From contig NC_092461.1 of NCBI RefSeq assembly GCF_047495875.1, forward strand, positions 93,316,431-93,380,430: 64,000 nt of DNA, written 5' to 3'. The stretch comes from Pithys albifrons albifrons (lineage: Eukaryota; Chordata; Aves; Passeriformes; Thamnophilidae). The translations under genes and the position numbers were made by a program. The stretch's first letter is position 1, and every line of letters begins with the position of its first letter. Under the pieces are notes generated by a model. The model did not search any database. It saw nothing but the letters and a program-made list of their open reading frames with translations, and was not told the DNA's origin. Below are positions 37,141 to 52,100 of this stretch, piece after piece.

Positions 37141-40100
37141 CTAGAAACAAAAACAATAGCAAAAGAGAAAGGGAAAGGAGGTTAATCCCCAACTCCATTA
37201 AAGCCCAGAAGAAATACTGCACCTCATCTTGAATTTGTAGTTTTAGAAAATGTTTTGCAAAGCTGAAGATGTGCACGTCAGGTTTTCAGGCTGCGCTTGC
37301 TTTTCCTGTGCATTCCTTGGGAGATAAATTGGCATGGATGTGCACTAGAACAAAGGTAACGTGAAGCTTGTAAGAAGCCAAGTGGGGCGTCTTTTTGTCA
37401 GTAGGCACTGACCCAGAGTCATAGAGTAATTTTGACACCTTGAGGAGAGAACCAGTTTCATGAGAGTTGGGATGGAAGAAACACTTTCTCCAAAATAAGT
37501 AACACCACATGTTATTTACCTTGAACCTCTGGGACAATATGGAACTTCTGCTATGGACAAGGCTGGTATCTGACCTTAGCAAAGCTGAATTTCAAGATAA
37601 GTAAATCTATTCTTCTTCTCTGGAAGCTAAGGCCTGGAATAAGGAGTGGATTTTCAGACAAAATGAAGTCTGAGTTTTATTAACTTCTCTGGAATGTTTT
37701 TACAATGTACATCACCATTTAAAAAGTACCTGACTTGAATCTTAGACTGATGGTATCTGATAAAGTTAATTTTTAATCTGCAAAAAACAGATTTCTAAAA
37801 CATATTTTATGTCCTTTAGTGTGTGTGTGCATACATATATTTTTCATTATTTGGAGGGAAGGAACTCTTTCAATGACCCTGGTCCAAATTTTATTATTTT
37901 TATTCAATAATGATTCTCAGAACTGTTGGAGATGTGGACACAGAAGATGGAAAGGAATATGATAAACACTTCCCTATAGAAGCTAATTTCACATTTCTTA
38001 GATGGATTCTGCATTAAGATGGTAAATGGCTCAATGCTGACAAAGAACAGCAGCAAGGAGCAGGAATGTACATCTACTATCAATGTTACTTTGGTAGTCT
38101 GAGGTCTGCATGCCCAGTATTTCAGCTCTGCTGTACAAACTCCAAGAAAAGACACATCTTGCTGTCTTTTTAGTTCTGTCATAGCAAAACAAAGCAGAAA
38201 TGCCTAAACTCATTGATATGAGATGATAAGGTGGATCACAATTACCTTTCATGTCAGCTATGTTTCTAAAATGGTGTGTGACTGAAGCACAGTAACTGTC
38301 AAAGACTTTTTTTTCAGTTCCTTCCTTATTTGTAACCTTTATAAGGGCAATATCAAGGACTCACGGTGTCCCCAGTCCAAAACCTTAGTGCTTCCTTCTA
38401 CAGACAAAAACCTGGTTTGGTTTGGTTTGTTGGTTTTGTTTTTTTTTTTTTTTGCTAGGGGTGAGGATGTGTGTTTCTTCCGTTGGTTCCTGTGGGTTTT
38501 CTGTTTAGGTTTTTTTAAATGATGAGATCCCCTGGGAGATTGCTTAGAGCAAGATATTATCTGTAGCTGTGCCCAAGCATATTGTAGAAGATGTGTTGTT
38601 TCTCTCCACTGACTGTGGAAGGATACCAAGACAAGATAAAGTAGGAAAATACTGTGTCTTATTATGGGAATACTGCGAATAAGGAAGAACATCTGTCAAT
38701 AAGAGTTGAAAGGACATAAGTGAGGTGGTGAAACTGAAGGAATTAGGAGCAATGGTTCAGATGATGGCAGCTTCAGGCTTTTAGCCTAATGATGAGAATT
38801 TATTTGTGGTGTCCTAATATGAGTAATGTTTCTTTGTGTTGCTGCACAAAAATGCAGTAAGAGACAACTCTATTCCTCAAGAGCATAAAGCTGTGACACT
38901 GTGTGGGAGGACTGGGGAAAGATGTATGTGAAAGAAAGAACAGCTAGAGAAAATTCTGGACAACCTGAAAAACACAGTGGCGATTTTGAATGGGCTTCTG
39001 GAATAACGACCGGCAGAATGGACTGAGAAACCATGGGAATGACAGAGTTTACACTGAAGGGTTGCTGAAGTATCTCATTACAAAAAAGGTGTAACACAAA
39101 ACATGCAAGGATGAGACTTTGATAACTATGTCACACATCTGATATGTGAAATTTACTATTTTGTGCTGAACTTGCAGGCAAAAAAGCCCATTAGAATTTA
39201 CATGTTGAAGTACATCAGCTTTTATTTTCACGTCAGTGTTCAGCAGTATCTGAGGCCTCCTGATAAGCTGCTAGACTTACTCAAACTGCAAATAAACCTA
39301 TCAATTTACAGGCATTTTTTGTTGCTGCTAAACTTTGAGTTGTGGTTCAGGTCTGCCTAGAGTATTGTTTTTCACTCAGTAGTGGCTGCACATTCAAACT
39401 CTGCAACCAACCTGAAAATAGAAAATTATATAGCTGAGTTAATTGAAAATCTGCTTATGGTGCATGGTGGCGTGAGCAGTAATTGACATAAAGTGCTGCT
39501 TAGCACACAGAATCAATTATTTTCGATTGACATAAAACAGGAAATCGTTTAATGTCAGATTGATATTAATGAGCACAGTTGTACTAACGAGTGCAAGACT
39601 ACCTGCAGCATTACATTTCTTTTTCTGGTATGGAAGTTAACACAAAGTGAGCTCAGCCCTTAGGGGCAATGATACCATGTTTTGAAAAATGAATTTAACG
39701 GTGAATTAAAGATAAGATTGTTATTGTGGGAATCTTCTCTGAAAACAGGATACTGCTTATTTGAGCAAGCCTTGGGTATATTGTTAAAGTCTAAGAATCA
39801 CAACATGGCCTTTGACTCATTACTGGAGAGGGAAATTTTGCTAATAGTGAAGCTTGGAATGATTCTGCAGTGGTGATGAGCATGTCCACGGAGGATATGA
39901 GTATGGTAAAAGGAATCAGTGAGGAAACATTTTCTCCCCTCCTTGTCTCTACTGCTATAAAACTGGTCTGACTCTCTTCTTTCCTGACTAATAATATCTC
40001 CCAGAGAACAGCCTGCGTTGTATCGTACAGTTCTCCCCAGATGGACAAACTACAGTTAATGGCCATCTATCTCTCTCTCTCTATATTTAAAAATACTGAC

Positions 40101-43100
40101 CACCTCTAAATGCTGCAGACAGAGCTCTGTACATCTTCAATACTCAGGATCCAACCTCCTCCCATTCACGGGTGCCTGAAATGGAGGACCCTGCGGCCTT
40201 TGAGAGAGTGCTCTAGTAGCTTTCAGCATCTTTTTCCAACAGAACAGAAGCACTGACCCTTGTTTTGCCTCAGTTTAACATGGGAAGTTAATTCATTAAA
40301 ACTAAGTTATCTGGCCTCCTTCCATAGTCAATGGAAAGGCATGGACACCTGTGATGAGTCTGGTTGTCCTCAGATATCAATAAGAGATGGGATTAATGTC
40401 TCTCTAGAGGTGTTTCCATCGACCAGAGGGTAGAGCCCAGCTGTCTCCTCTAGATTCTACATTGCTAACTTTTAGATAACTGCAGTTAGATAGGTTGTAT
40501 TCTACACACCTTATCTGCAGCAGCTCTCAGAGGAGGAAATACAGTAATATATATGCAGGATAAGACAAGGATGTCTTTACTTTGTGTTTGTCCTAATCTT
40601 GGAATAACCATTATAGCAATGCACAATAGCTATGAAAGGAACAAAATGTCCCTGAACTACTTACCAAGTAATATAATGATACAGAGAAGAATGGCAATAA
40701 GAGCCCCAGTGCTAAGACCAGTAGGATGAATCAAGGCTTCTGCATTGCAGGACAGCATCTTTCCTCGATGGTCACAAGCACACACTCGAATAGTCACTGT
40801 TTCAGTGCTGCTCTGGATAGGGTAATCATTGTCTGATATTACCACTGGCAAAAAGTAGGTACTCATTTCATGCCGGTTATATCTGGTTTTTCGGGTGAAA
40901 ATCCCTGCTGTGTTGTCTGGAAACACAAAACATGCATTAAATCTTCATCGGAAGACTGAAAGTAAGGATGGCATAATAAAGAAAAATCTTTCTAGAAATT
41001 CACCTCTGTTGTCCTGTAGTGTAAAGTTTGAGCTGCTGGCTGCCTCGGGAGCTAAGGAGAATGAAAACTGATGTCCATTGTAAGAGTCATCTTTATCAAC
41101 AGCACTTAATGTTTGTATCAGCTGAAACAATAAGAACAGAATTATTTTCCAAGGCAGTGGACTTTACATTTATTTATGCACGCATGGATTGCAAAGCAAT
41201 CTTATTGTATTCATTTTTTTTCTTTGCTTTCAGGCAGATGATGTTGCTATGGTGAGCTTAAGAAAAATGATGCTATTTAGGATCACCATACTATTGTATC
41301 CTACACCATCAGCCAGTAACATAATGAATTTGAGAGTTGGCAGGAAAATCATATTGAATTCAACAGAAGACGTGGGTTGATGCCACTCCAGATGGGTAGG
41401 AAACCTTTGCATGTGACAAGCAATAGAGATGAAAGGTGAGACAGTCTAAGCTGACTGTTTATTTATCTACCCAAATCTCATGTCACAGAAACTGTTTGGA
41501 TGAATCTTTCAAATTATCTGCTACTTTGAACTACTTAGCAGTAGGACAGGTCGAGTGAGAGATATCTGACAGGAACAGTTTTATCACAGACAGGACCTGT
41601 ACCAGTTATGGCCCTGAAACTGTTTTTGAAGGAGACTGTGGAGGTGCTTGAATGAAGCAGAGAATCACAGAATGAAAATGAATCAGGGATAACAAGGTGC
41701 AGCACAGAAAATAACAGTCTAAAACACACTGTCATGTTAGCTGCAAGAATACTAAGTGAAATCAGATACTGTGCAGCCATTGTTTAATTTTGAAATTAAG
41801 TTTGATGCAATGCAAAGTACATCTCTTGATGAGGTGCTGCAAGAGTAGTAGCAAAACTCATTTAATCTGGAATATTTTATGACTACAAGGAGACAACACA
41901 CCTGTTCTGCTTTTGCGTTTTCACAGACGAAGGTTTCGTAAAACATGGCAAACTCTGGAGCATTGTCATTTACATCCAAAACCTTAATGAACACCGGGAC
42001 ACGGCTGCTTTGTTTTGGGTTGTCTGAAATCATAAAACCAGAATGAACAGAGATTATATTTAGCCCAGCTACTTAATCAGTGCAGCAGACGAAAAGGACA
42101 GACTTATGAGCTCACTGCCTTAATTCTTCTGAGGCACAGCACTCCGGTTACACTCTGCTGATTTCTGGTGAATGCATTATGGGATGAATGTGGTATCATT
42201 ACTCTAATTCTGTGTACACCATAGAGTTGACTGGATAGGAGTCTGGGATTTATAAATTCCTTTGAACATTTCAAGTATGATTATGAGTGTGTTTGTGATA
42301 TATCTAAATATAGTACTGGCACTAAATTAGATCTAGTTATTAGTCTACTGATACAGTTTGGTGACAACAAAATATCTAGAACGTATTCCCTTCCTTAGTT
42401 CTGAAACAGGAAGACTGACAAGTCATGAAGATAGAATTGAGTGGGTTTTTTCCTCTCAACTTGTTAAATATAATACTCAGTCCCCCACAAATCTTGTGAC
42501 ACAGTTGCTTAAGCTACCATGATTATCATTATGTTATAGAAATATTAAGTGCAGCTGTGATCACAGATGTTTCCTAATCTGTTGTGAATTTATTTGCCTG
42601 GTGTTCTAGAGCAAACACTAAAATGTAGCAACTGAAGAACATAAGCACTGTACAGAACCTGCAGATCTCCATATGTAAACAATTATTTTTTCCCCTTTAA
42701 AGATTGCTTAGTGCCAAGAGATTCAATTTCACAAGGATATTCCTCAGTATAAAATGCTGATGAAAATATTGTCATCCTTCTAGATAAAAATGAAAACATC
42801 CGGAAATGCACCATACTGTAGAGACACCTTTTCCTGTTGGGAGGAGACAGGCTTTAGTCATGAAGATACACAGAATAAGGAGGAAAGGCAATGGGCAGCA
42901 ACACTGTCTAGGAGCCAGGAATGGTGAAGTAGGCAAGATTCTGAGGCAAAAAGCCTCACTGTAACAACCACTGACTCCTAAAAGCTACAAAATCTGCCCC
43001 TAAATGAATTTTTCATCACCAATCAAAAGGAAACCAAGAGACATTGCCATTGATTTGTATTGTTTGTGCTCCATATCACACAATATCCACCTAGGAGTAT

Positions 43101-46100
43101 GTGAATATGGGAACGTAAGAGAGTGAAATCTATGAGGGAAAGAGCATGGTTGAAATTAGTTTCTTTTGAAATAAATACCTTCCCCCTCTCTTACATGAGG
43201 ACTCACACTGAATTTTGCTACTTTAATTTCCTATCCACATTAATATAGTTTATTAATACATTTTAACCTAAGATTCAAATGAAAAAACAGTGAAATAAAT
43301 AGCTTCTACAAGCATTCATTATAGTAGCTTGTTGACTTTTAATAAAAATCCTATTACTCTGTTTATTATACTTTTACAAATTTGAAAATGCCTTCTGCAA
43401 AATTGGCACTCTGTGTTTGTATTACAGAACTCAGTCACTTGGACAAAATATTTGTGCTTTAAAGCTCCACAGTCCTATTGAAGTTAATATGATTCCATTA
43501 GGCATAAACCACTTTCTAATATGAACCATTGGGCTAAATTCATTCAATGTATAAAATAACAGTTTATGGATAATATAGACCAGGCTGAATTCTATGGTAA
43601 TTCTATACTATCAATAGAAATGGTGATTTTTTTTTATAATAAGCAGAAATCAAAGGTATCCATTTGAAGTCACAGGACTACTGGCAAGACTATTTCATAA
43701 GGGCATATTTTTCTAACAAATACATTCAAATATATTGGCAAATGTGTTTCTTCTCCTCTCAAGAATTACTGTTGTTTTCTTTCCTGCTTTTTGAACCATG
43801 AACTACATATTTCCATTTTACTTCTAGATGCTTAAGGTTCTCACAATTTGAACTGATAACAGAATAAATGCAAGATTCATAAAAACACTATGCTCTCAGA
43901 ATATGAGCCTTTTCCTGATTTAATGGAAATGTAAGTTTAAATGTACATATGTCTTCATTTCTCTTTTTGTTTGTCTTTTTTGTCATCAGCTTTCAAATTA
44001 TTTGTGCAAATTTCCTGATGTAGGTTAATTTGTTTGCATTATCCTCCAATTATTGTTGGGCTCCATCTCAAAAAGCCCTCCACAGACTCAACAAACTACT
44101 TAAATCTATTTCTCTCTCTAGGGATATGTTTTCTGTTTAGCCAGGAACCAAACTGTTAAAGTGGGGTTTTTTTCACAGTATAGCCTCAAAATCCTGCCAA
44201 TGCTTCATTTACCTTAAGTGTTAACTAATAAGTATTTAAAAATACTCTGTGAATTCTCTCTGGTAAATCAGCTGTAATTCTGCAGCTGTGACTCAATAGA
44301 CATGTGTACTGAGTTTTAATGCCAGTTTGCCTTCTGATTGTGGCAGATGTACTGACCCAGTGTTTCACCAACTATTTGTTTGCAGCAGTCACAGCATGGC
44401 TAATTCTCTGGGCTGCTGAGCAATTGCAGCTCAGACTGGTGAAAAAAGAACTTCTGTATATTTGGGGTTTATTAACGGTAAAATGAAATGAAAAACAGTC
44501 ATCATGGAAAGGTGTTTCTCCTTATGACTTTAATTTTTTTTTCATATCAAAAGGAGCCCCCACCCATCTGAATGCTCATCCTGACTGTATCCTGACTGGA
44601 TTTTTTTTTTTTTAGATTACTTCAGTGAAATATACTTGGAGTTTAATGTGGTAATATGTCACTGAGACTAATCAGTGATTCTATGGAATTTAGTGCAATG
44701 AGACTTTATGTAGCCTTGCTAGAAATTACTGGATTTAGCTAGGAACAATAAGCAATGGTACTTTCCAGTCTAGTCTCTTGAGACTAAAATTGATGAGGTG
44801 TCCTGCATCAGAACAGTAGTTGCATTTCAACAAAGAGCATTGGCTTTGGAAGACATACCCTAGTTATGCCAGATTTGGTCTAGGCTTAGTAAAGCACACT
44901 GTAGGAAGTAGCCTGGAAGAATTCAGACTAAAGAGAAATGGTAATTAAGACAGAAGTTAGTGTCAGAAGAGTTTTAGTTGAGGGGTTTGGCCCAACAGAA
45001 GATCTGTGCTTAGGGGACAAAGCAGGGAACCAAGTGAATATTTTGCACGGATGCCAAGTTGTTTTTCAGGCACTATACAATTTTTCTATACTGTATATTA
45101 TTTCAGCCCTGCTAGGATCAATGCAAGTAAGCTTCCTAAATGTCCTTGCTATTCTTTCATTTTAAGGTGTTTATTTTTCCCCTCCTCCTCTACCTAGGAG
45201 CTGCCTATAGTATACAACTCTTGACCCTAGATCACTCCTTGAAGGACTTAATGGAAACACAAACACCTGACTAACACTCTGTTTGGTGTGCTGAAACCTA
45301 GCATCAAAAAAACCTAGCATCAAAAGGCACAAACTTACAAGAGAGGGAGAAAACTATTAATGCCCTATCATTCCTATATGCTCAAGCCCCCTAACCTTTC
45401 ACATAACCCCATCTGTTTGCCTCAGCAGCATTGTTTCACATCAGTTTTCAGTTATAAAAAGACTCTCACAATAAAGAAAGTTGGAGTCAAGTACAGTTCA
45501 GCTCTTTAGCTACACTCCTTGCTGTTCATCGGGTGATCGAGCTGTATACACAAACTCACAACAAAAGAAAGTAGAGCTTACATTGTCTCACAAAAATGAA
45601 AAGCCATTTAGTCTCTGAGTTGTAGAAAGACTTTGTGACAGTCACAGAACTGGTGTTTATAATAAATTTATCTACCATTCCACCATAGACATCAGCACCT
45701 GTGACTCTGCGAAAGCAAATAAAATTGCATTGCCTAATAATTGAGCCCGTGATGTGCTCGTAGTTAATGTAATACAAGAAAAAGGATTGGTTTCCAAGGC
45801 CATCTAGCATACATGTCCTTATTGTAGATCCCTGGCATTTTGACTTCTAAAAACAACATGACTAGTATTATCACAAGATCACTACGTCAGAACAATCCTA
45901 AACTGACAGACTGATTTGTAATCACAGCTTGTCCTTTTGAAAGGATGCACAATAAGTAAAAAATGGAAATCCTTTAAAATGATTAAAATCTGGGCACCTA
46001 GCTCAGCCCAGATACCTTAGCCTTACTTGAAAACATCCAGTCTGGATGAGACTGAATTCAGCCAAGGAATGCAGTTTGTCTTTAAACCATCTTGGTTGCT

Positions 46101-49100
46101 GCATGCCAGTTTTAGAATTCAACAACCACATTCGAAATGGCTATTACTGATCAGGAAACACAGAACTGTCTTCTTTCCTCCCTGCTCAGCTAAGTAACCT
46201 CTTCATGAACTGTGTCCCCAGTAAACACAGAACTGCAGACAATCTCTTGCAGAGTTACTGCTTCTTCATTATTATTGAGTGGACTATCCATATAACCAGG
46301 TGTCTGTCCAACTGCACTTTCCACACACTCAGCTAGAAGGCTAAATTCATTACATCAGGGACAGGAGTTGTATTTGGGTTTAACTTACTGATCTCTGCAG
46401 CTATTACTGTAATGTTGTGCCACAGCAGTGTTTCCCGGTCAAGAGGTTTTGAAGTGAATATCGAACCATTTCCTGAATTGATGTTGAATACTCTGTCCAT
46501 ATCAGTGTGACGATCTACAGAGTATCTGCAAATACAGAGATAGGGGTTAGGGGAATGCTTTCCTTTTAATTTCTATGTTCTTCAACCATTTGCTAAGACT
46601 AGACATCAAACAGCTAGTAAATGGGGTTTCCTTTTGTTTTCAGCTCAGGCTTCAGAGTCTTTTATGTATTCACACAAAGACCTAATTCTGAGCTACTGGA
46701 TAATGACACATTGGAAGTTTGATTTAGAAGGTGGAGTATTGTCACTGAATAAATGAATTGCTGCAGAATTTACATACCTCTGAGAATCATCAAAGCTCTG
46801 TTTTTAGTGAGAAATGTGAAGTCTGTGTCCTGAAAGATATGAAGTTTACTTTAAGGCTGAGTTGGCTTTTGCTTTATAAAACTCTGTTTTTATGGTTTGA
46901 TATCTCAACTGTTCCAAATAATTTCTGATATAAAATCTGACAGCTGAGGTGCATTTCTGCCCTTCACTTCCCAGTGTTTAAAAAGGCTGCCCTCCCCAGC
47001 CAAGTGAGTACTGAATAGAGATTCATTATTCCACGGTACATATCACACAAGGGTTTGCTGTAACTCATTAAAACTAACATTCTCAGCCCTGCTTGATGGT
47101 ATCTAGGTGTGAAAATGAATGCTAACAAGCTCTGGAGGAGCTCAGAGCCTAAATACAGATTGAATTTTTCAATCTGATCTTTTGCTTTTTCTGCTGAACT
47201 GAATGAATCCAAGTATAAAAGTAGAACTCTCCAGTTCCCAGGAGATGGTGCTACCACCTTGATTCAAATGCTGTGACTTGGTTTCATCTCTCATGAAGGG
47301 AAAATTTTTGCATAAATTATGGAGGTTTTGACAGAAATATGTCTGTGATGTTGCCAAAGCAAGAATGTAATTGCATTATTCTGCTCTTGTTTCAAGCCCA
47401 AATGTGTGCTGATGTACAATCCAGGACAGAGCCTTAGAAGCCCAATGGCTTCTAATACTCTTGGTCTCCTTGCAGGCCATGTCGATGGAGACAAGGCAGT
47501 TACTGCTGTCCCTTGTGTCCAGAAAAGGATAAAGATAATGGCTGAGCTGGTAAGCAGTCAGATGAAAACTGGCCCAGGAGAATGACTGGTAGAGTTTATT
47601 GCCACTGCAGAATCGAGGGGAAAGCAGAGGCTGAAGAATAATTGCTGTTCCCTGCTCTGCCCAAGAAGTAGCTGCAAGACATGCCCCTTATTCTGCACAG
47701 ATTTCCTAGTATCTGTGCAGTGTCTCTTAAATTCTGAGAAAGACTGCATGAAAGCAGGGAATTGAGGAATCTAGTTGAAATGTGATTCTGATAAAAGTTT
47801 AAAATTCACTAACTTGCTAATTATCTTGTAACTGAATTATTTTTCTTCCTTGCATATAACAAAATGGAATACAATGTCCACAGCAGATTAGACTGGTCTT
47901 ATTCCAAAGTAAGAATTTAAATGTAGCCTACCTTCCTAAACAAAACAGCAGAAATTCCTAGTCATTTCACTAAACTGTTTTTCTTTTCCTGTATTAAATT
48001 CCCATGGAAGCAAAAAAATGACATTCAAAAGCACTAGCACAAAAAGCTAACTTTTTTTGATAGGACTTGCACAGGCACATCTTGCTGGTTCTTCAGGAGT
48101 TCAGATTTAGTTTTTATTCATTGCTGTCACTTTACTGACAGTACTGCAATTCTGGCTGCACAAAGTCTGCTGCAATGTCACTAACCTAATTCCTTTATGC
48201 AGCACTGTAATGTCACCCTTGGCTTGAAAAGTGTTGCTTTGTCCAAATCTAAAGAGCAGATGTGAATTTGTTGACTTGGCTGAAATGTCTGATGGAAACA
48301 AGTTTATACAAACTTGTCTGATTCTGTATTTTGACAAAGTAAGTATTTGATATGGCAATAATTTCATTTTAATTCTCATTCATTCAGGCTTTGTATAATA
48401 TTATGTTGGTATTTTGTGAATTCAATTATTTTCCAGATATTCTGCAGCTCATTTCCATATCTTTCAGCTGAAATACTTTGTTATTTCCATACCTTATTTC
48501 CATTTTGCAGTAAATCTAGATTTTGCATTCTTCTTTGAAATGAAATATCAGGATTTTCCATAGATTAGCTGTTCCAGCCAAGTGTAATTGGCAAGATATT
48601 TAAATAAACAACTAGCTGTAAGCATGAGTTGTTCATTCATTGGGTTTTTTTTCATCAATTTCACTTTCACTCCTGCTTCATATTTTGCAATATCTTACTG
48701 CCTTGGCACACTTTAATGCCATAGTGTATTGTGATCACTATCTTTACTTTGTAAGGTTTCCCAAATGGAGAATTGGAAGAAATAAAAAAAAAAGTTCTAG
48801 ACTTTTTCTACAATTATCAGAGCTGTAACATTGAGGACTTTTCTTCAAAATATTAAGAATTTTAAAATGTAAGTATTTGTCAAGCCACAGGTATATTCAG
48901 TCAATTGTACAGTGGAAACTTAAACTAAAAAAAAAACAAACCAAAAAACAAAAAACCAGCAGAGAACAGTTTCTTAATGAAATGTTAATTTTATTTCTTC
49001 ATATCCTCAAGAAAATACATACAAGGTCAATGCAGTTAAAGTATATTCCAATTATACCATTAAATCTGGTCTAGAAGGATGATTTTAATAAGCTAGACTG

Positions 49101-52100
49101 TCACTTCTGCTTCTCAGTTTGCATAATCCAGTCTCTTTTGATCAGGGACTCTTAATTATGTTGAATTGGTGGTGATTCTGATTTATGGATCATAACCTAG
49201 TAAGAATTAAGCAGACAACATCAAACTAATTTTTACATTTATTTAATGAAATTACTCATGTGTATTTGTCAGATTTCAGGACTTCATCTCTTTCAAACTT
49301 TGAGGAATTGACAAGCTAGGAAGTTAAAAGGTATCTATGTAGATTACAGTCTCTCCTTGTAAGTAACAGGAAGAAGGGAAGGGTGAAAGAGAAAATCTAA
49401 CACATGCAAATGTGATTTCAGTAAAATACACAAACCAAATTAAGCCTTACATTTGTTTGTAGATCATTTTCATCAGGGATACTTTAGTAAATCAAATCAC
49501 AGCAGGAAGACAGTTCTAGTGACTGATGAACTTTATTATGCCTCTGAGGAGTTACTAGCAAAAAAACTCAACTAGCAATTTAAAAAGATCTGATGTACAA
49601 TACAGCAATGGCAGTTTCAGCAGTGGGGGTTTTTTCAGTATATAGCAGTTTATATTATTTCTGTGTAGATCAAACACAAGCAGAATGCAAAGCTTTTTTT
49701 TTTTTATAACACAACTGGACAGTGGAGTGTGTTTATGTCACTACACACAGAAGCCTATTCAAATAGAGCCAAGCATGTATTGGTGCATTTTTGTATTTTC
49801 GATGTTTTTTTCACATTTTCAAAGCAGAACTTAATTTATAAAAGATAGACTGATGAAATTTATCTCTTCCAATACAGAGGTCAGGAATGATTATGCAGTC
49901 TTACAACCAGGGGAGGTATTGGCTTCCTATTTTGCTATTGCTTCATTGTCTTCTGATGTTCAGCAGCTTGCTGTGTAATGTAACCTCAAGTCAGGAAGAT
50001 TTGTGGGTCATGGAGGGATGTGTGTGTGAATTTTTTATAATGCATTTTCATAATGATATTGTGAAGGTTTCCTTTAATGGAAGATCAAAGGGGCTTTCAT
50101 CTAACAGAGTTAGGGCTCAGTTTGTTTAAGAAGAGAAATCTTCACTTGAGTAGAGGAGAAAATAGAAGGTTTTCATTGTAATATCAAATGTCTAAAGATT
50201 TTATTTTTAACCGTCATGAAAAATTGACAAGCAAGTGACAAGTCATATATATACAGTCTAATTGCATCTTCCCCAAAGCTCAGAGTGAAAATCGGATTTA
50301 GCATCTCTATTGCATGATAGAAAAAAAAAAATTACCCTGTCAAAAAGATGCAGACTCAACCCATGCCCCTGAATTCTAGCAGAAACCTAAGATATTAGCA
50401 CCATAAAATTACATTTATTGCAAGTTAACATCTCTCAGGCTACTGCTCTCTGCTGATTTTCATGTTTCTTCTTGCTGTGTTTATTTCTATTATTCTAATA
50501 TCTTTCTCATTTTTACTTTTCTTCTTGCCCTTTTCTGTTGCACGCTATCAAAATAAAAAGTAAACAAGCTTTCTGCTACACTCCATCAGTGTTGACACCT
50601 GCTAAATTTTGCTTAATAACTATCTGATACTTTAATATGCAAAGTACCTATACTGTATTAAAGAACTGCCTTTTGAAAGTTAGATAACTTTTAGCACACA
50701 CATTCAATTAATAGCAAAGAGCCGGTAGGCAGTACTCAACAATGAACAGCATAATCCCTATCCACTGTAAATCACTTATAATTAGGAGCTGGCACTGGTG
50801 TGAAATGCAAATGGTTGTAGTTATCACCACAGGGAAGCAGAGAAGCACTCCTCTTACTCTCCAGTGCCATTAGATATAAAAAAACAGGTTCCTATGAAGT
50901 CTGAAAAGGGCCTAGGTGTCACACCAAACAATTTTTCATCTTCATGCTAGCATGCCCATGAGAACACGCTATAGAAGCTGTTCATTCTGTCCCTGGGTTT
51001 CACCAAAGTCTGCAAAACATTATGCTCCTCTTTTTAAGTGACTATGCTTAGCTGGCCCAGAATGTCATATAAGTGTTGCATGTCATGATATAAATGAAAG
51101 AAAATCTCAATTAAAATTAAAAGGCTTAGGTTCTGAACAAGAGAGGTGGTGGATTCAGCATCCCTAGAGATTTTTAAACACAGATTCGACGTGGCGCTGG
51201 GTGCCATGATCTAGTAAATGGACTAGAGTTGGACCAAGGGTTGGACTCGATGATCTTGGAGGTGTTTTCCAACCCAATCGATTCTAAGATTCTATGATTC
51301 TATGATTCTAAGAATTCATGTGCAGTGCATGCCATGTAAACTGAAGGTAAGAGAGGGTTTCTGCTAGAAATGTTTCAGATTTAGCTTGTCCATCTAGGAA
51401 ATTAAGACTAATATTTAACCCGCTCACAACATGAGCTAAGAGCTTAAAACTTACTCGTGCCTCATAAATATAGTAAGATATCTTGATGGAAGTGCAAAGT
51501 ATTGATAGACTGGATTTTTATTAAACCTGCAGTGTTCTATTTTTATCTAAAGACTACTACTGCATTTCCAAGGTATGCAGCCCAGAGACATGCTGAAAAT
51601 TGACCTGAATTTATTATTGTTGTACTTCTCATTTCCTTCTCTCACTGCCTTGTCAGTAACAATGAACTTTAATTAAAACACACAACTATTTAGAAGTTTT
51701 TTTATACTCTATCCAATATGACTTAAGTACTCCAGTATGTATGGAAACAACATACCACTTATTTACAAAAAAATAAAGGCTTAGGTTTAGCTACTTCAAC
51801 CGCAACATTTCCTCCACTTTCTCTGAGACTGGTTTATTGATTCATGGCAAGTGTAATTTATGAAGGTAATGAGACTGACTCTTTATCTTACTAACCTTAT
51901 ACTGATACAGGTGAGATCAGAGCCTATGTGTGCACATGAAGTGATTTTGAGGCATTTCTACTTGCAGTTTAGAGGAGATAAATGTGACCTCTGTTAAGCA
52001 GGTCTGGATAGATGGAAGAAGAAAAGGCTGCTGAATCAACCCCCTGTCATATAGCCAAGAGGATGCACTGCATCGCACTGGAAAATGTTAAAGGTGGAAG

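Larger units (their letters stand above)
37141..40664 (-). other. CDH6: CDH6 last intron, 3524 bp
   Basis: GT/AG intron splitting the membrane-helix coding sequence. It holds a GGTTT-type run and a 15-T run (38414-38453) and a short CT run (40068-40082). No gene recognised. Confidence 0.85.

Noticed and set aside
37141..37276. Upstream part of the minus-strand frame ending in the CDH6 tail
   Set aside because: It lies before the gtttctag acceptor, and homology begins at VTVVLFAAL after it. Intron read-through.
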